Origin: Panopea generosa
Taxonomy: Eukaryota; Mollusca; Bivalvia; Adapedonta; Hiatellidae
DNA length: 64,000 bases
Direction of reading: 5' to 3'
NCBI GenBank assembly: GCA_029582155.1
Contig: CM055897.1
Span: 93,695,829 to 93,759,828 of the forward strand
Position numbers and translations under genes: made by a program. The notes under the pieces are model-generated. The model searched no databases. It was not told where the DNA came from and was given only the letters and a program-made list of their open reading frames with translations. Shown piece after piece: positions 35,603 to 47,512 of this stretch (position 1 is its first letter; each line of letters starts with the position of its first letter).

Positions 35603-36610
35603 CTATTTTTTATTGTTCTTTTTAATTATAGTTTGATGTCAGATATGTTAACTACGTAAAGTTGATTGTTTTAACACATGACAGTGCTAACTCTCCTGTT
35701 ATGTAATTGACAGAGTTTATTTTACAACTTTATCTGACAATGTCCCAGTGGTCAAGTGGAAGGCAGCTGATTTGATCACTGGCCATTGAAATAACTATAT
35801 GGGATGTTTATACAGCCCTTCTGACCAAATTGCTGTGAGAACAGCCAACTAACTGCTTCTTTGGTACGTGTGACAATTCATGCCGTGGCTCTAACTAAAG
35901 TTTCTTAACATAGAGGTGACAGTGTCGCTCACAAAATTTCATTTTATATGTACAATGTCAAGGTCACCTTTATAAGTCAAATATTGTAAGTTGCAAATTT
36001 AACATATATATATATATGTAGTACATTATGAGAAAATTTCTTCATATTTCTTGAAAAAAAGGAAGGTATGTATCATATAAAATTAAAGTATGTACTTTTA
36101 CTGTCAAGGTCACACCTTTTAAGATTAAACATTGAAGAAAAAAACAAGATTTTAATTTTTCACATAAAATTTTTTAGTCACTGCTAATCAACAAAAAGCA
36201 AAGGTTCTCACTTTCTTCAGTTTTTTTTTACAAAAATAATGTTTGCCATATCAAAACTAAAATTTCCAAGTTTCCAAGTTTCCAAATTAAAACAGAATGA
36301 CGTCATTGCGCGTTGTTATCGCACGTTCACAAAGGGCAAAGATTAATATTTGTCGAGTTGCATTCAATTTATTTACAAAACAAAAGGATTTGTAGTGACT
36401 TGGCAATCATTTGGAGTAAACCAGGCATAGTGAGACATTGTATATTGACATACATTAAGATATTGCACATTTATCAATGTACCAATAGTGAGAGATTGAG
36501 GGCTCTGAAATATTGTTGAATGGGGAGCAAAACAGCATTCAATACAAATGAAAATTGATATATGAATCAAGTACAAAATGTTAGATTGGTGATTATTTGT
36601 TTGATTGCAG
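35603..36610. other. AT-rich DNA upstream of the CPSF2 exon (intron if the gene is live)
   Basis: A short (AT)n run lies near 36004-36018. The 3' end has a usable branch and polypyrimidine region leading to gtttgattgcag. Nothing else recognised. Confidence 0.45.
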
Positions 36611-36733
36611 GTTGAATGGATGAGTGACAAGATTATGAGAGCCTTTGAAGACAACAGAAGTAATCCCTACCATTTCAAACACATGAAGCTGTGCCACAAC
36701 CTAACAGAGCTTGGCAAGATCCCTGAACCAAAG
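36611..36733 (+). CDS. CPSF2: Internal exon of cleavage and polyadenylation specificity factor subunit 2 (CPSF2/CPSF100)
   Basis: This 123-bp, 41-codon exon is open in phase 0. It is bounded by an acceptor ending in gattgcag and a donor reading gtaggt. The peptide begins [19 protein letters not shown] and ends LGKIPEPK. From family knowledge it aligns without gaps to the stretch of vertebrate CPSF2 after the metallo-beta-lactamase core, within the beta-CASP region (VEWMSDKLMRCFEDKRNNP in human). CPSF2 is the catalytically inactive partner of the CPSF3 endonuclease in the nuclear pre-mRNA 3'-end processing and histone mRNA cleavage complexes. Reading both directions I recognised neither the preceding exon (ending near ..EFSKSQ) nor the following one (starting VVLAS..). 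The flanking introns are therefore either very long (over 25 kb each) and full of minisatellites, or this is an isolated exon copy. The intact frame and both splice sites favour a live exon. The identity rests on remembered sequence, not a search. Confidence 0.83.
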
Positions 36734-37094
36734 GTAGGTGTGCTTCTTATCCTCTTTCTTGCATACTGGATATGGATTTTTCATCCTCCGCCCCCTGAAG
36801 TTGTTATCCTACCTATCTAGCACTATGACGTAACATCATGCTGCCGTTCTATTACATATCCCCAAAAATCGCCATTTTTGTGCTCTAGTATAGCTTCGTG
36901 ACCCAAATTGGCTAGGTGTGACAGACTCTTAAGATTGAGTTCTGCATGGGTGTCATATTCCAAGTGAAGATCTGGAAATACTCAACTGTTTGGGTGAGTC
37001 TACAGATTATATTCCAATGCTCTAGGTATCGGGTATGTATACACATTCCCCAATAATCTGTATATTTAAACCTTGACAAAGATAAGAGTATTTT
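36734..37094. other. Start of CPSF2 downstream intron
   Basis: It starts with the donor gtaggtgtgc. No repeat or exon seen. Confidence 0.5.
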
Positions 37095-37815
37095 ATAACC
37101 CTGCTATTGTAAAATACATGATTAGTTTACAGTGGTACTATTGTAGAGTACATGAGTAGTTTACAGTGGTACTATTGTAAAATAGATGAGTAGTTTACAG
37201 TGGTACTACTATAGATCACATGAGTAGTTTTTAGTGGTACTATTGTAGAGTACATGAGTAGTTTACAGTGGTACTTTTGTAAAATAGATGAGAAGTTTAT
37301 GGTGGTACTATTGTAAAATGCATTAGTAGTTTATGGTGGTACTATTGTAAAGTACATGAGTAGTTTACAGTGGTACTATTGTGAAATACATAAGTAGTTT
37401 ATGGTGGGTCTTTTGTTAAGTACATGAGTAGTTAACAGTGGTACTTTTGTAATGTACATGAGTAGTTTACAGTGGTACTATTGTAAAGTACATGAGTAGT
37501 TAACAGTAGTACTATTGTAAAATACATGAGTAGTTTATGGTGGTACTAATGTAGAGTACATGAGTAGTTTACAATTGTACAATTATCAATTACATGAGTA
37601 GTTAACAGTGGTACAATTGTAATATACATGAGTAGTTTACAGTGGTATAATTGTAAATAATGAGAAGTTTACAGTGGTATAATTGTAAAGTACATGAATA
37701 GTTTACAGTGGTACAATTGTATAATACATGAGTAGTTTACAGAGGTACAATTGTAAAATACATGAGTAGTTTACAGTTGTATAATTGTTAAGCACATGAG
37801 TAGTTAACAGTGGGA
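37095..37815. repeat. 34-bp minisatellite, subfamily A
   Basis: About twenty copies of a 34-bp unit: gtggtactattgtaaagtac then atgagtagtttaca. Variation is scattered. Confidence 0.9.
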
Positions 37816-37914
37816 CTTTTGTCTACACATCTGCTACTCTTGTCAAAAACATCGGTGTTCAAGAGAAACACTTGTAAACTATACAGTTTATTGATAATCA
37901 TACTTTCATAAAGT

Positions 37915-39105
37915 ACATGGGTATTTGAGAGCATTACTATTGTCGTATATTTGAGAGCAGTACTATTGTCATAGACTAGTATATTTGAGAGCAATACCAT
38001 TGTCATAGACTCGTATATTTGAGAGCAATACTATTGTCAAAGACTCGTATATTTGAGAGCAATACTATTGTCAAAGACTTTAATATTTGAGAGCAATACT
38101 ATTGTCAGAGACTTTAATATTTGAGAGCAATACTATTGCCATAGACTTGAAATTGAGAGCAATATAATTGTCATTGCCTTGTATATTTGAGAGCAATATT
38201 ATTGCCATTGACTTTAATATTTGAGAGCAATACTATTGTCATTGACTTGTATATTAAAAGCAATACTATTGTCAAAGACTCTTATATTTGAGAGCAATAC
38301 TATTGTCAAATGCTTGCATATTTGAGAGCTGTACTATTGTTAAAGATATGGATATTTGAAAGCAATACTATTGCCATAGACTTTAATATTTGAGAGCAAT
38401 ACTATTGCCAAAGACTTTAATATTTAAGAGCAATACTATTGCCATAGACTTGCATATTTGAGAGCAATACTATTGTTATAGACTCGTATATTTGAGAGCA
38501 AAACTTTTGTCATTGACTGGTATATTTTAGAGCAATACCATTGTCATAGACTTTAATATTTGAGAGCAATACTATTGCCATAGACTTTGAACATTTGAGA
38601 GCAATACTATTGCCATAGACTTGAACATTTGAGAGCAATACTTTTGGCATAGACTTGAACATTTGAGAGCAATACTTTTGTCAAAGACTGAATTTTTCAA
38701 AGCAATACTTTTGTCATAGACTTTAATATTTGAGAGCAATATTATTGTCATTGACTTTAATATTTGAGAGCAATACTATTGTCATTGGCTTCAATATTTG
38801 AGAGCAATATTATTGTCATTGACTTGTATATTAAAAGTAATACTATTGTTAAAGACTCTAATATTTGAGAGCAATACTATTGTCATTAGCTTCAATATTT
38901 GAGAGCAATATTATTGTCATTGACTTGTATATTAAAAGCAATACTTTTGTCATAGACTAATATTTGAGAGCAATACTATTGTCATAGACTCTAAAATTTG
39001 AGAGCGATACTACTGCCATAGACTTGCATATTTGAGAGCTGTACTATTGTTAAAGACATGGATATTTGAAAGCAATACTATTTTTAAAGTATTTTGAGAG
39101 CAATA
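37915..39105. repeat. 34-bp minisatellite, subfamily B
   Basis: About 34 copies of a unit of 33-35 bp: gcaatactattgtcatagac then ttgtatatttgaga. It has the same period and the same tactattgt core as the preceding array. Confidence 0.9.
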
Positions 39106-40230
39106 TCAATTCCTTAAAGAGTTCTTGTGTATTTAAGATGGTAAATGAAAACATGATGAAATATACAAATTCTCAAATCAATAGCTGGTTTTTGATACCC
39201 TGTGTGACAGACAGATGAATGTGTTATTATGAGAAAAAAACAGCCATTAGAAAAACAATTAAGAAGCTATTTTTTTTTCATTTAGTACGGTAACAGCTGG
39301 TTGTTATGGAAACAAATCAAAACGTGTATGACGCACATAAAATGTCAGATACCCTTGTGTACTAATAATGAAGTGTACTTTTAGAGATATTATATGAGGC
39401 AACATTTGGAAGTTTAGGCCATAATTAATTAATTCCTAGGTTTTCATCTTAATTTGTTCAAAAAAAACGGCATGGATGCAGTTATATTTTTTATTTCTAT
39501 TTTTTTAAGATATTAAGATGAAATTTTGAAATGTTTGGGTTGTGTATCAATACCCAGGTTTGTATGGACAATTAACTCTTTTTGTAAGGATTTCAGAAGT
39601 ATTTGCTGGAGTGATGTAATTCAGGGGCGGTAATATTTTGAATGAGTGAAGAATATATTGTTTTTATGATTTATTTTTTGAAACTGGGAAAGAAATAATG
39701 ACAGATCCTGGTCAGTTTGGTTTGAAAAAATATCTGCAGTTAAATTTGTAAGGTAACTTTCTAATGAATAAATAATACTGCAAGTAAATATGTTAATGGC
39801 ACTGATTTGTAGTAAACTTTATTCAAAATAAGTTTCTTTTTGATATTTGAGATAGCTGATTATTGGAATATATGATTTAATCATATTTCTTGAATAAAAC
39901 AGGAACAACAAGAATTATGGTATATATTAATCAAATATAGACAATTTGCACAATTTATACCGCAATTAATATTGTAGCTTTTATATTTTGGTTTTACAAG
40001 CCATCTGGCAAGTTAACATCAAGGCTGCATGAATGTTCAGCCATACAATGGTTTACAATGCAGTCCGGTCAAGTCAATTTTGATGCTTTGAATCAATATG
40101 TGACAATAAATCCCTTCTGTGACAATAATAAAAACATAATCCATAGCTTCTACAATAAATGTCTATAGCAGCTTGCTCGCCTTTGTATCTAATTAAAATG
40201 AGTGAATTGTTTATGGTTTTTATTGTTGGT
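39106..40230. other. AT-rich unique DNA
   Basis: No gene or repeat recognised. Confidence 0.5.
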
Positions 40231-40234
40231 AGAC

Positions 40235-40985
40235 ATCTTGACCCAGTCATATTGATGTAGGACAGTGACTTCTGTCTCACTATCTGTACTACAATATCAG
40301 ATTCTCTTGACCACGGATATAGGAAAGTGACTTCTGTCTCACTTCCTGTACTACAATATGAGATTCTTTTGACCACAGATACAGGAAAGTGACTTCTGTC
40401 TCACTATCTGTACTACAATGTCAGATTCTCTTGACCAAGGATATAGGATAGTGACTTCTGTCTCACTACCTGTACTACAATATCAGATTCTCTTGACCAC
40501 GGATTTAGGAAAGTGACTTCTGTCTCACTACCTGAACTACAATATGAGATTCTCTTGACCACGGATATAGGAAAGTGACTTCTGTCTCACTATCTGTACT
40601 ACAATATGAGATTCTCTTGACCAAGGATATAGGAAAGTGACTTCTGTCTCACTATCTGTACTACAATATCAGATTCTCTTGACCAAGGATATAGGAAAGT
40701 GACTTCTGTCTCACTATCTGTACTACAATATCAGGTTCTCTTGACCACGGATATAGGAAAGTGACTTCTGTCTCACTACCTGTACTACAATATCAGATTC
40801 TCTTGACCAAGGATTTAGGAAAGTGACTTCTGTCTCACTACCTGTACTACAATATCAGATTCTCTTGACCAAGGATTTAGGAAAGTGACTTCTGTCTCAC
40901 TACCTGTACTACAATATCAGATTCTCTTGACCAAGGATTTAGGAAAGTGACTTCTGTCTCACTACCTGTACTACAATATCTCTTG
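40235..40985. repeat. 62-bp minisatellite
   Basis: Twelve copies of a 62-bp unit with gaaagtgacttctgtctcac, tatctgtactacaatatcag and attctcttgaccacggatat. Copies are nearly identical, indicating recent expansion. Confidence 0.93.
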
Positions 40986-41384
40986 ACCACAGCTCAGAGA
41001 AAGCTTAAGTTTCCTTACATTTAAATTGATCAATTTTTGTTCAGCTTAATGAATAGAGTAAACTTTACAATTTACCATTAAGCTCCCTGTATAAAAACAA
41101 CAAATTTACATACAGATTAAAAAAACATATCAGCAAATGAATATGCAGCTAAAATGTATCCAAAACTTGTCAGCTGTTGCAGCTTGGATGAGTGGTCCTA
41201 GTCCTGCCAGCACTCATTCAGCATCCTGACACCACAATGTCAGGGCCATTGGTAATTTAATCACAAGAACAAGCACATAAACAATCATAAAATTTGGGTG
41301 ACACATCTTTTTGTAAAATCCCTTCCCTTCTGCAGAGACAGACAGTAATCCTATATATTTATTAAATGCTTTAGAAGCCAGCTG
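40986..41384. other. Unique DNA
   Basis: A plus frame ends WMSGPSPASTHSAS then stop at about 41226, but no splice-bounded exon could be supported. Confidence 0.35.
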
Positions 41385-41612
41385 AAAGTCCTCCTACTGT
41401 TTTGAAGGTTCTGTATCACTTACCTCTCATAGCTAAGGTCTTTGGTTTGAGTCCTCCCACTGTGTTCAAAAACTTTATATGGGAAATTTGCCAGTTACTT
41501 GTGGAGTCACATTGGTTCTACTCAGATTCAGTCTCAGCTCTTCTTACTTTAATAAAACATATAATCTGAAATGTGTTGAAATAGTGTTAAATTTCATTAA
41601 AAAAACAAATCT
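41385..41612 (+). mobile_element. SINE family B, near full-length copy
   Basis: Head with acctctcatagctaaggtct and a B-box-like ggtttgagtcctccc. Body with atgggaaatttgccagttac, ttctactcagattcagtctc and cttactttaataaaac. Confidence 0.78.
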
Positions 41613-41699
41613 CTTGACTTGTATTCAATATAATAAATAATACCAATCATGTATAAACAGACAGTGCTTCAAAGAGTCATGGTATTCATTCAACACAAT

Positions 41700-41835
41700 G
41701 CTCAATATACAGTTCCATGTTGCTCAGACTGTAGCATGTTGCAGATCAGGGGTTGCTAGTTTGAATTCCTGCACAGTCTCCTTGAGGATTGATATATGAC
41801 ATTGTGTCTCATTGTCATTTGACATTCACGTAAAA
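41700..41835 (+). repeat. SINE family A, 5' part (interrupted copy)
   Basis: Contains gcagatcaggggttgctagt, a B-box-like gtttgaattcctgc, gtctccttgaggattgat and gtctcattgtcatttgac. The 3' part resumes at about 42249. Confidence 0.65.
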
Positions 41836-41893
41836 TCTTGTAATATCTCGTTTTCAGTTATATAAACTTTCATTCAACTTGGGTGCATAAATC

Positions 41894-42248
41894 AAAATTC
41901 TTACATTGCAGAATGAAATTCTCCTCAAAGCAAACCATTCCCAGCAATTTGTGTTTGAAATCATTGAAGTAATTCAGAATACAGAATGTTTATACTGCAG
42001 CGAAAATAACTACAAAATTGCAAGAAATTGTACTTCCAACCTCAATATCTTCAATTCAAGATCATTTTGCATGATCAAAACATATTAAAACATTTAAGAT
42101 TACATACAACTTACATTTTGTGTTCAAGAAAGCAGTTGCCTGTGAATTCTGAACACTTAATTTGCCGAACTATTAATCCTTTGTGGACTGTTTTATCAAC
42201 ATTTAGTCATGAGATGCAAGTTTCCTATCATTCTATATAAGTCCTTGG
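41894..42248. repeat. Dispersed repeat X2, copy 1 (355 bp)
   Basis: It matches 58933-59286 over its full length at roughly 85-90% by eye. Shared landmarks are aaattcttacattgcagaat, ccattcccagcaatttgtgt, aagatcattttgcatgatca, aaacatttaagattacatac and ttctatataagtccttg. Each copy contains a 60-codon ORF starting MQNE.. and ending ..NSRSFCMIKTY. It lies between the two halves of a SINE A copy. Confidence 0.85.
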
Positions 42249-42362
42249 TGTACTGGAGTACTGGTTGACCTTTCAGGATCCCAGGAAAGAGTGACTAGAC
42301 TAACTGATGGCGTGTAAGCCCTTGATGTCATAAAAACTATGCTAAACATTCAAACAAACAAA
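42249..42362 (+). repeat. SINE family A, 3' part
   Basis: Contains gtgtactggagtactggttg, cctttcaggatcccaggaaa, gatgtcataaaaactatgct and a (caaa)n tail, matching the end of the copies at 5637 and 55400. Confidence 0.65.
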
Positions 42363-44080
42363 CAGTTTGAGATTGTTTATATATTTAAGGCTATCAAAAA
42401 TTATACAGAAATATTCATCCAGATATTATTGAATCTGTTAGTGAAAGGGGCTTGTTGAGTTTTGGTTTAACAATTTTTTTCTGGCAAGTTGACTTTTAAG
42501 CCAATTATCTACTTATCACCATGAAACTTAATATTGGGATAGGTATTTCTGAAGGATTATATATTGTGGTTTTGGAGTAAGATGCCCAAAGGTCAAGGTT
42601 GCTTAGAGGTCGGATATTGAAAACAGTGTTGATTATTAATAATGCTAGTATTTTCCTGATGGACTATGCTGGGCAGAGACTTTCTCAGATAAAATGCCAG
42701 TGTCCTTTGTCAGCGTTTTTATATTGGATAAGGTATCACTGTCCTCTGTCTGTTTTTGGGGGCGGTGCTTCAGCAGCCGCTCTCAGAGCTAACATGTTTT
42801 TTTTTCTAAACCACAAATCTACAACCATGTATCTTGTTATGCAAACCTGACAACCACCAATCAAATAGTTCCACCCCCTGATAAGCGTTCGAACTCACTA
42901 AAAACAGTAGATTCACGTATTTCAACAAAAACATTAATATTATAACTGACAGCGACGATTTATACCTATAAACAATTGTGTATCGTATTAATTCCAAGTT
43001 TATATTCAGTGCAATTAATCAGCACAAAGGAATTAAGGCGCATGAATACAGATGCGCTGAAGTATGGTCACGTGACCAAAAGATTTTTCAGGATGCCATC
43101 TTGGACAACAATTCAAGACAGACAACTGCGTTCTTAACTATTAGTCGTAAATATATTTACCATATTTCATTGAATACGGGAACGAAACTTTTCTAGATCT
43201 GTCCCTTATGCCAAGGAACTATAATTCTATAGTTCCTTGCTTATGCTAATAAACAATCAATGCTCATTCTAAAAATAGAGATATGCTAACGTTGATCACG
43301 TGACTGCAGTTTCTCCCAAATGTTTAAAAATAGACTTGTATTCCTAAAAAGAATTCGAGATTGATCGAGTAAAAATTTCCTATATTTCCAATAATTGGAA
43401 CGGTAGATAACTTCCATTTAAACATATAAGAGTTACATTTGTGTTTCAGTGGCAAAAATACACAAACATCCAGATGTGTCTAAAAATCAGACAATAACAT
43501 TTTGGTTATTGCGGTTCCGCTTATGGGGTTATATAGGGCCCCATAAATTATGAATCTAAGAATCAATTATTAATGTTGACATACACATTTCTACTTTTTG
43601 TCTTTAAAACGAATTGTTTGACTGTTGAGCTAGAGAAATCAATAAAGAAAACAGTAAATGAATATACTCAAAGTGGAATTCATTGTGCTAGATTCAGAGC
43701 ACTTTGATATTTTATATATGATAGAAAGCTTGTCATTTCTGAAAATATCAGGAGTTGAGTTGAAGATACATATCTCATATCATTGAGTTGAACTAATATC
43801 TTGAAGTTGGACATTTGCCAAATTTAAGAGTTGATATTCTTACTATAGCAGAAAATACACTTTCAAAGGCAAACCATTCAGTTACATTCTCTGACTTATT
43901 CAAGGAAAAGGTCAACATTAAGCATAGAACATGTAGATTTTGTACCCTGTGTAAGAATCAAAGGTAATCGTGGTTATTCTACTTCAACGTATGCAAACTG
44001 ACCTGTTTGTCTAAAACAATAGCGACATTTTACATCTTATATGCTCCACCCCCATCAGCACTACAGTGCTTTGATTTTAA
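42363..44080. other. Unique DNA with one perfect palindrome
   Basis: No gene supported. A 28-bp palindrome lies at 43212-43239 (see findings). Confidence 0.45.
43212..43239. other. Perfect hairpin, 12-bp stem
   Basis: caaggaactata (43212-43223), a 4-base attc loop and tatagttccttg (43228-43239) pair perfectly. The block is flanked on both sides by ttatgc. Confidence 0.8.
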
Positions 44081-44420
44081 TTAGATAAAGTGTCACTGTC
44101 CTTTATAAGCTTTTCTATATTAGATAAAGTGTTACTGTCCTTTATAAGCTTTTCTATATTAGGTTAAGTGTCACTGCCCTTTATAAGCTTTTCTATATTA
44201 GTTAAAGTGTCACTGCCCTTTATAAGCTTTTCTATATTAGATAAAGTGTCACTGTCCTCTTTAAGCTTTTCTATATTTGTTAAAGCGACACTGTCCTTTA
44301 TAAGTTTTTCTATACTAGATAAAGTTTCACTGTACTTTATAAGCTTTTCTATATTAGATAAAGTTTCACTGTCCTTTATAAGCTTTTCTATATTAGATAA
44401 AGTTTCACTGTCATTTTTAT
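44080..44420. repeat. 39-bp minisatellite
   Basis: About eight copies of a 39-bp unit with ctttataagcttttctatat and tagataaagtgtcactgtc. A HindIII site (aagctt) recurs in most units. Confidence 0.92.
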
Positions 44421-44875
44421 GTTAGATAAATAGCATTCACCTAATATATTTAATGTACAGCAATAAATTAAGGAATTTGCTTCAAATATTTTGTCAATAA
44501 TTTTCATTTATGGATGGTAAAAATCTGAAAATGTCAAAATGTTCACAGTGTGACCAGATATAATAAACAAGATAATATATGTAAAGAAAATGTAATCATT
44601 TTAATTAAGCCGAATATTTGCCATTAGTGTTATATGGCTGAACAAAGCAGACGTCTCTATATCAGTATAATCTACAGCTATGTCATCTACAATATTCACT
44701 TTGATGTGGTCTCTTTTATTGTATTACCTGCTGACAATGGATCCTAATTAAAGAATTATGTGGCAGGCAATGCCGTAGTTATCATTATTAAGATATTTGT
44801 TAAGATATAGTTGAACAAATTACATAAATTGTCTGATTACTATAAAATGTGATTTAATTATAACTCAGTTCCTTT
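44421..44875. other. AT-rich spacer
   Basis: No recognised feature. Confidence 0.5.
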
Positions 44876-44879
44876 TAAG

Positions 44880-45695
44880 GAATCTGGCTGTTCTATTCCA
44901 GGAAGATGTAAATGTTATATAAGAACCTGGCTGTTGTATTCCAGGAAGATGTAAATGTTATATAAGAACCTGAATGTTCTATTCCAGGAAGATATAAATG
45001 TTATATATAAGAACCTGGCTGTTATATTCCAGGAAGATGTAAATGTTATTCAAGAACCTGACTGTTCTATTCCAGGAAGATGTAAAGGTTATATAAGAAC
45101 CTGACTGTTCTATTCCAAAAAGATATAAATGCTATATAAGAAGATGACTGTTCTGTTCCAGGAAAATATAAATGTTATATAAGAACCTGACTGTTCTATT
45201 CCAGGAAGATGTAAATGTTATATTAGAACATGACTGTTCTATTCCAGGAATATGTAAATGTTATATAAGAACCTGACTGTTCTATCCCAGGAAGATATAA
45301 ATGTTCTATTAGAACATGACTGTTCTATCCCAGGAAGATATAAATGTTATACAAGAATCTGACTGTTCTATTTCAGGAAGATGTAAATGTTATATAAGAA
45401 CCTGATTGTTCTATTACAGGAAGATATAAATGTTATATAAGAACCTGGTTGTTCTATTACAGGAAGATGTAAATGTTTAATAAGAACCTGGCTGTTCTAT
45501 TCCAGGAAGATGTAAATGTTATATAAGAACATGACTGTTCTATTACAGGAGTGTATATGTTTTATTAGAACCTGACTGTTCTTTTACAGGTAGATGTAAA
45601 TGTTTGATAAGACCTGGCTGTTATATTCCAGGAAGATGTAAATGTTATATAAGAACATGACTGTTCTATTACAGGAAGATGTAAATGTTATATTA
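44880..45695. repeat. 43-bp minisatellite
   Basis: About nineteen copies of a 43-bp unit with gttctattccaggaagatgt, aaatgttatataagaacctg and act/gct. Confidence 0.92.
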
Positions 45696-45925
45696 AAGCT
45701 TTTTCCCAACCTATGTATGTAAATGAGTTTAAACTACTGGTAAATGAGTTTTCATTGGAATGTTCTTGTTAAATCAGTCATATTGAAATTACAGCTTTGT
45801 ATTGTTTTAAAATTATACATAATACAAGAATAAACAACACTTTACAGACTTGTGACAGACAAATATAATATTTCATATCTTTTAAAATTGTTACCCTACA
45901 AGCATACCAATCTAAACATGTTACA
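45696..45925. other. AT-rich spacer
   Basis: No recognised feature. Confidence 0.5.
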
Positions 45926-45929
45926 TACC

Positions 45930-46866
45930 AAGGAGACAACTTCATATCTATCTAAATTAAGTGACAATATCACATGACAACCAGCTATCAATTCTATAAT
46001 CAGGTATACCAACTTACAGAGCAATCTTAACATGTGACACACCAGGGTGACAACTCCTATGTAAATTAAGTGGCAATATCACATGACAACCAGCTATCAG
46101 TTCTGTAATCTGGTATACCAACTTACAGAGCAATCTTAACATGTGTCACACCAGGGTGACAACTCCTATGTAAATTAAGTGGCAATATCACATGACAACC
46201 AGCTATCAGTTCTATAATCAGGTATATCAACTTACAGAGCAATCTTAACATGTGACACACCAGAGTGACAACACCTATGTAAATTAAGTGGCAATATCAC
46301 ATGACAACCAGCTATCAGTTCTATAATCAGGTATATCAACTTACAGAGCAATCTTAACATGTGACACACCAGAGTGACAACTCCTATGTAAATTAAGTGG
46401 CAATATCACATGACAACCAGCTATCAGTTCTATAATCAGGTATATCAACTTACAGAGCAATCTTAACATGTGACACACCAGAGTGACAACTCCTATGTAA
46501 ATTAAGTGGCAATATCACATGACAACCAGCTATCAGTTCTATAATCAGGTATATCAACTTACAGAGCAATCTTAACATGTGACACACCAGGGTGACAACT
46601 CCTATGTAAATTAAGTGGCAATATCACATGACAACCAGCTATCAGTTCTATAATCAGGTATATCAACTTACAGAGCAATCTTAACATGTGACACACCAGA
46701 GTGACAACTCCTATGTAAATTAAGTGGCAATATCACATGACAACCAGCTATCAGTTATATAATCAGGTATATCAACTTACAGAGCAATCTTAACATGTGA
46801 CACACCAGGGTGACAACTCCTATGTAAATTAAGTGGCAATATCACATGACAACCAGCTATCAGTTC
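45930..46866. repeat. 109-bp satellite
   Basis: Eight to nine copies of a 109-bp unit with aattaagtggcaatatcaca, tgacaaccagctatcagttc, ttacagagcaatcttaacat and gtgacacaccagagtgacaa. Inner copies are nearly identical; the first is more divergent. Confidence 0.93.
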
Positions 46867-47295
46867 TTTACTTAAAGATTTACATTCATATCAACTGTAA
46901 TATGAATTTTTGACACTTCATTTATCAAGTTACCACAATTTCCTTATTCATCTAACATCAGCCTTTAGAGTGTGAATAAACATTTTATAATCTTGTTTCA
47001 TTATATGAAATCAAATTATTCGGTCTGGAAAACGATCTGTTAGATATTTCAGATATTTTATAGTGAATATTTCATTTAATTCCATTATTAAAACATTTTG
47101 CATCGGGTTAATGTGTGCTATTGGGTATCAGAAAATAATCAAGATTGACTCCCATAGTAATGTGCAATGCTGTACACTATGATACAGTTTGATATGATAC
47201 AGTACAATATATATTTAGTGCAATACAATCATACACTACAATATAATATTCAATAAAACATAGTAAAATAAATACAATACAACATAGTATATAGA
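46867..47295. other. AT-rich DNA with loose 'caatacaa' repetition
   Basis: 47165-47290 shows irregular atacaatac-like repetition. Nothing else was seen. Confidence 0.45.
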
Positions 47296-47512
47296 GCCAT
47301 AATAAATTAAATGCTAGATTATCATCCCTGCCCGCCCCCTAATTTACATGCCACTCTCAACCCTTTTTATTTTAATAAAACAAATATTAAAAAAAAATTT
47401 TTTTATTTAAATAACAACAAAAGTTAAAAAAAAATAAATTAATTAAAATTCTTCCCCGTCCCCCTTTTTATGAAAAATTTGGATGATAATCTAGCAATTA
47501 ATTTATAATGGC
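47296..47512. mobile_element. MITE-like element, 217 bp, 32-bp terminal inverted repeats
   Basis: The left end gccataataaattaaatgct continuing to atcatcc (47296-47327) matches the reverse complement of the right end (47481-47512) at 29 of 32 positions. The interior is AT-rich with C-rich patches and has no ORF. Superfamily and target duplication are unclear. Confidence 0.78.

Noticed and set aside
41906-42088. 60-codon ORF in repeat X2 as a conserved peptide
   Set aside because: The second copy has the same length, but the differences are mostly amino-acid changing, as expected without selection.
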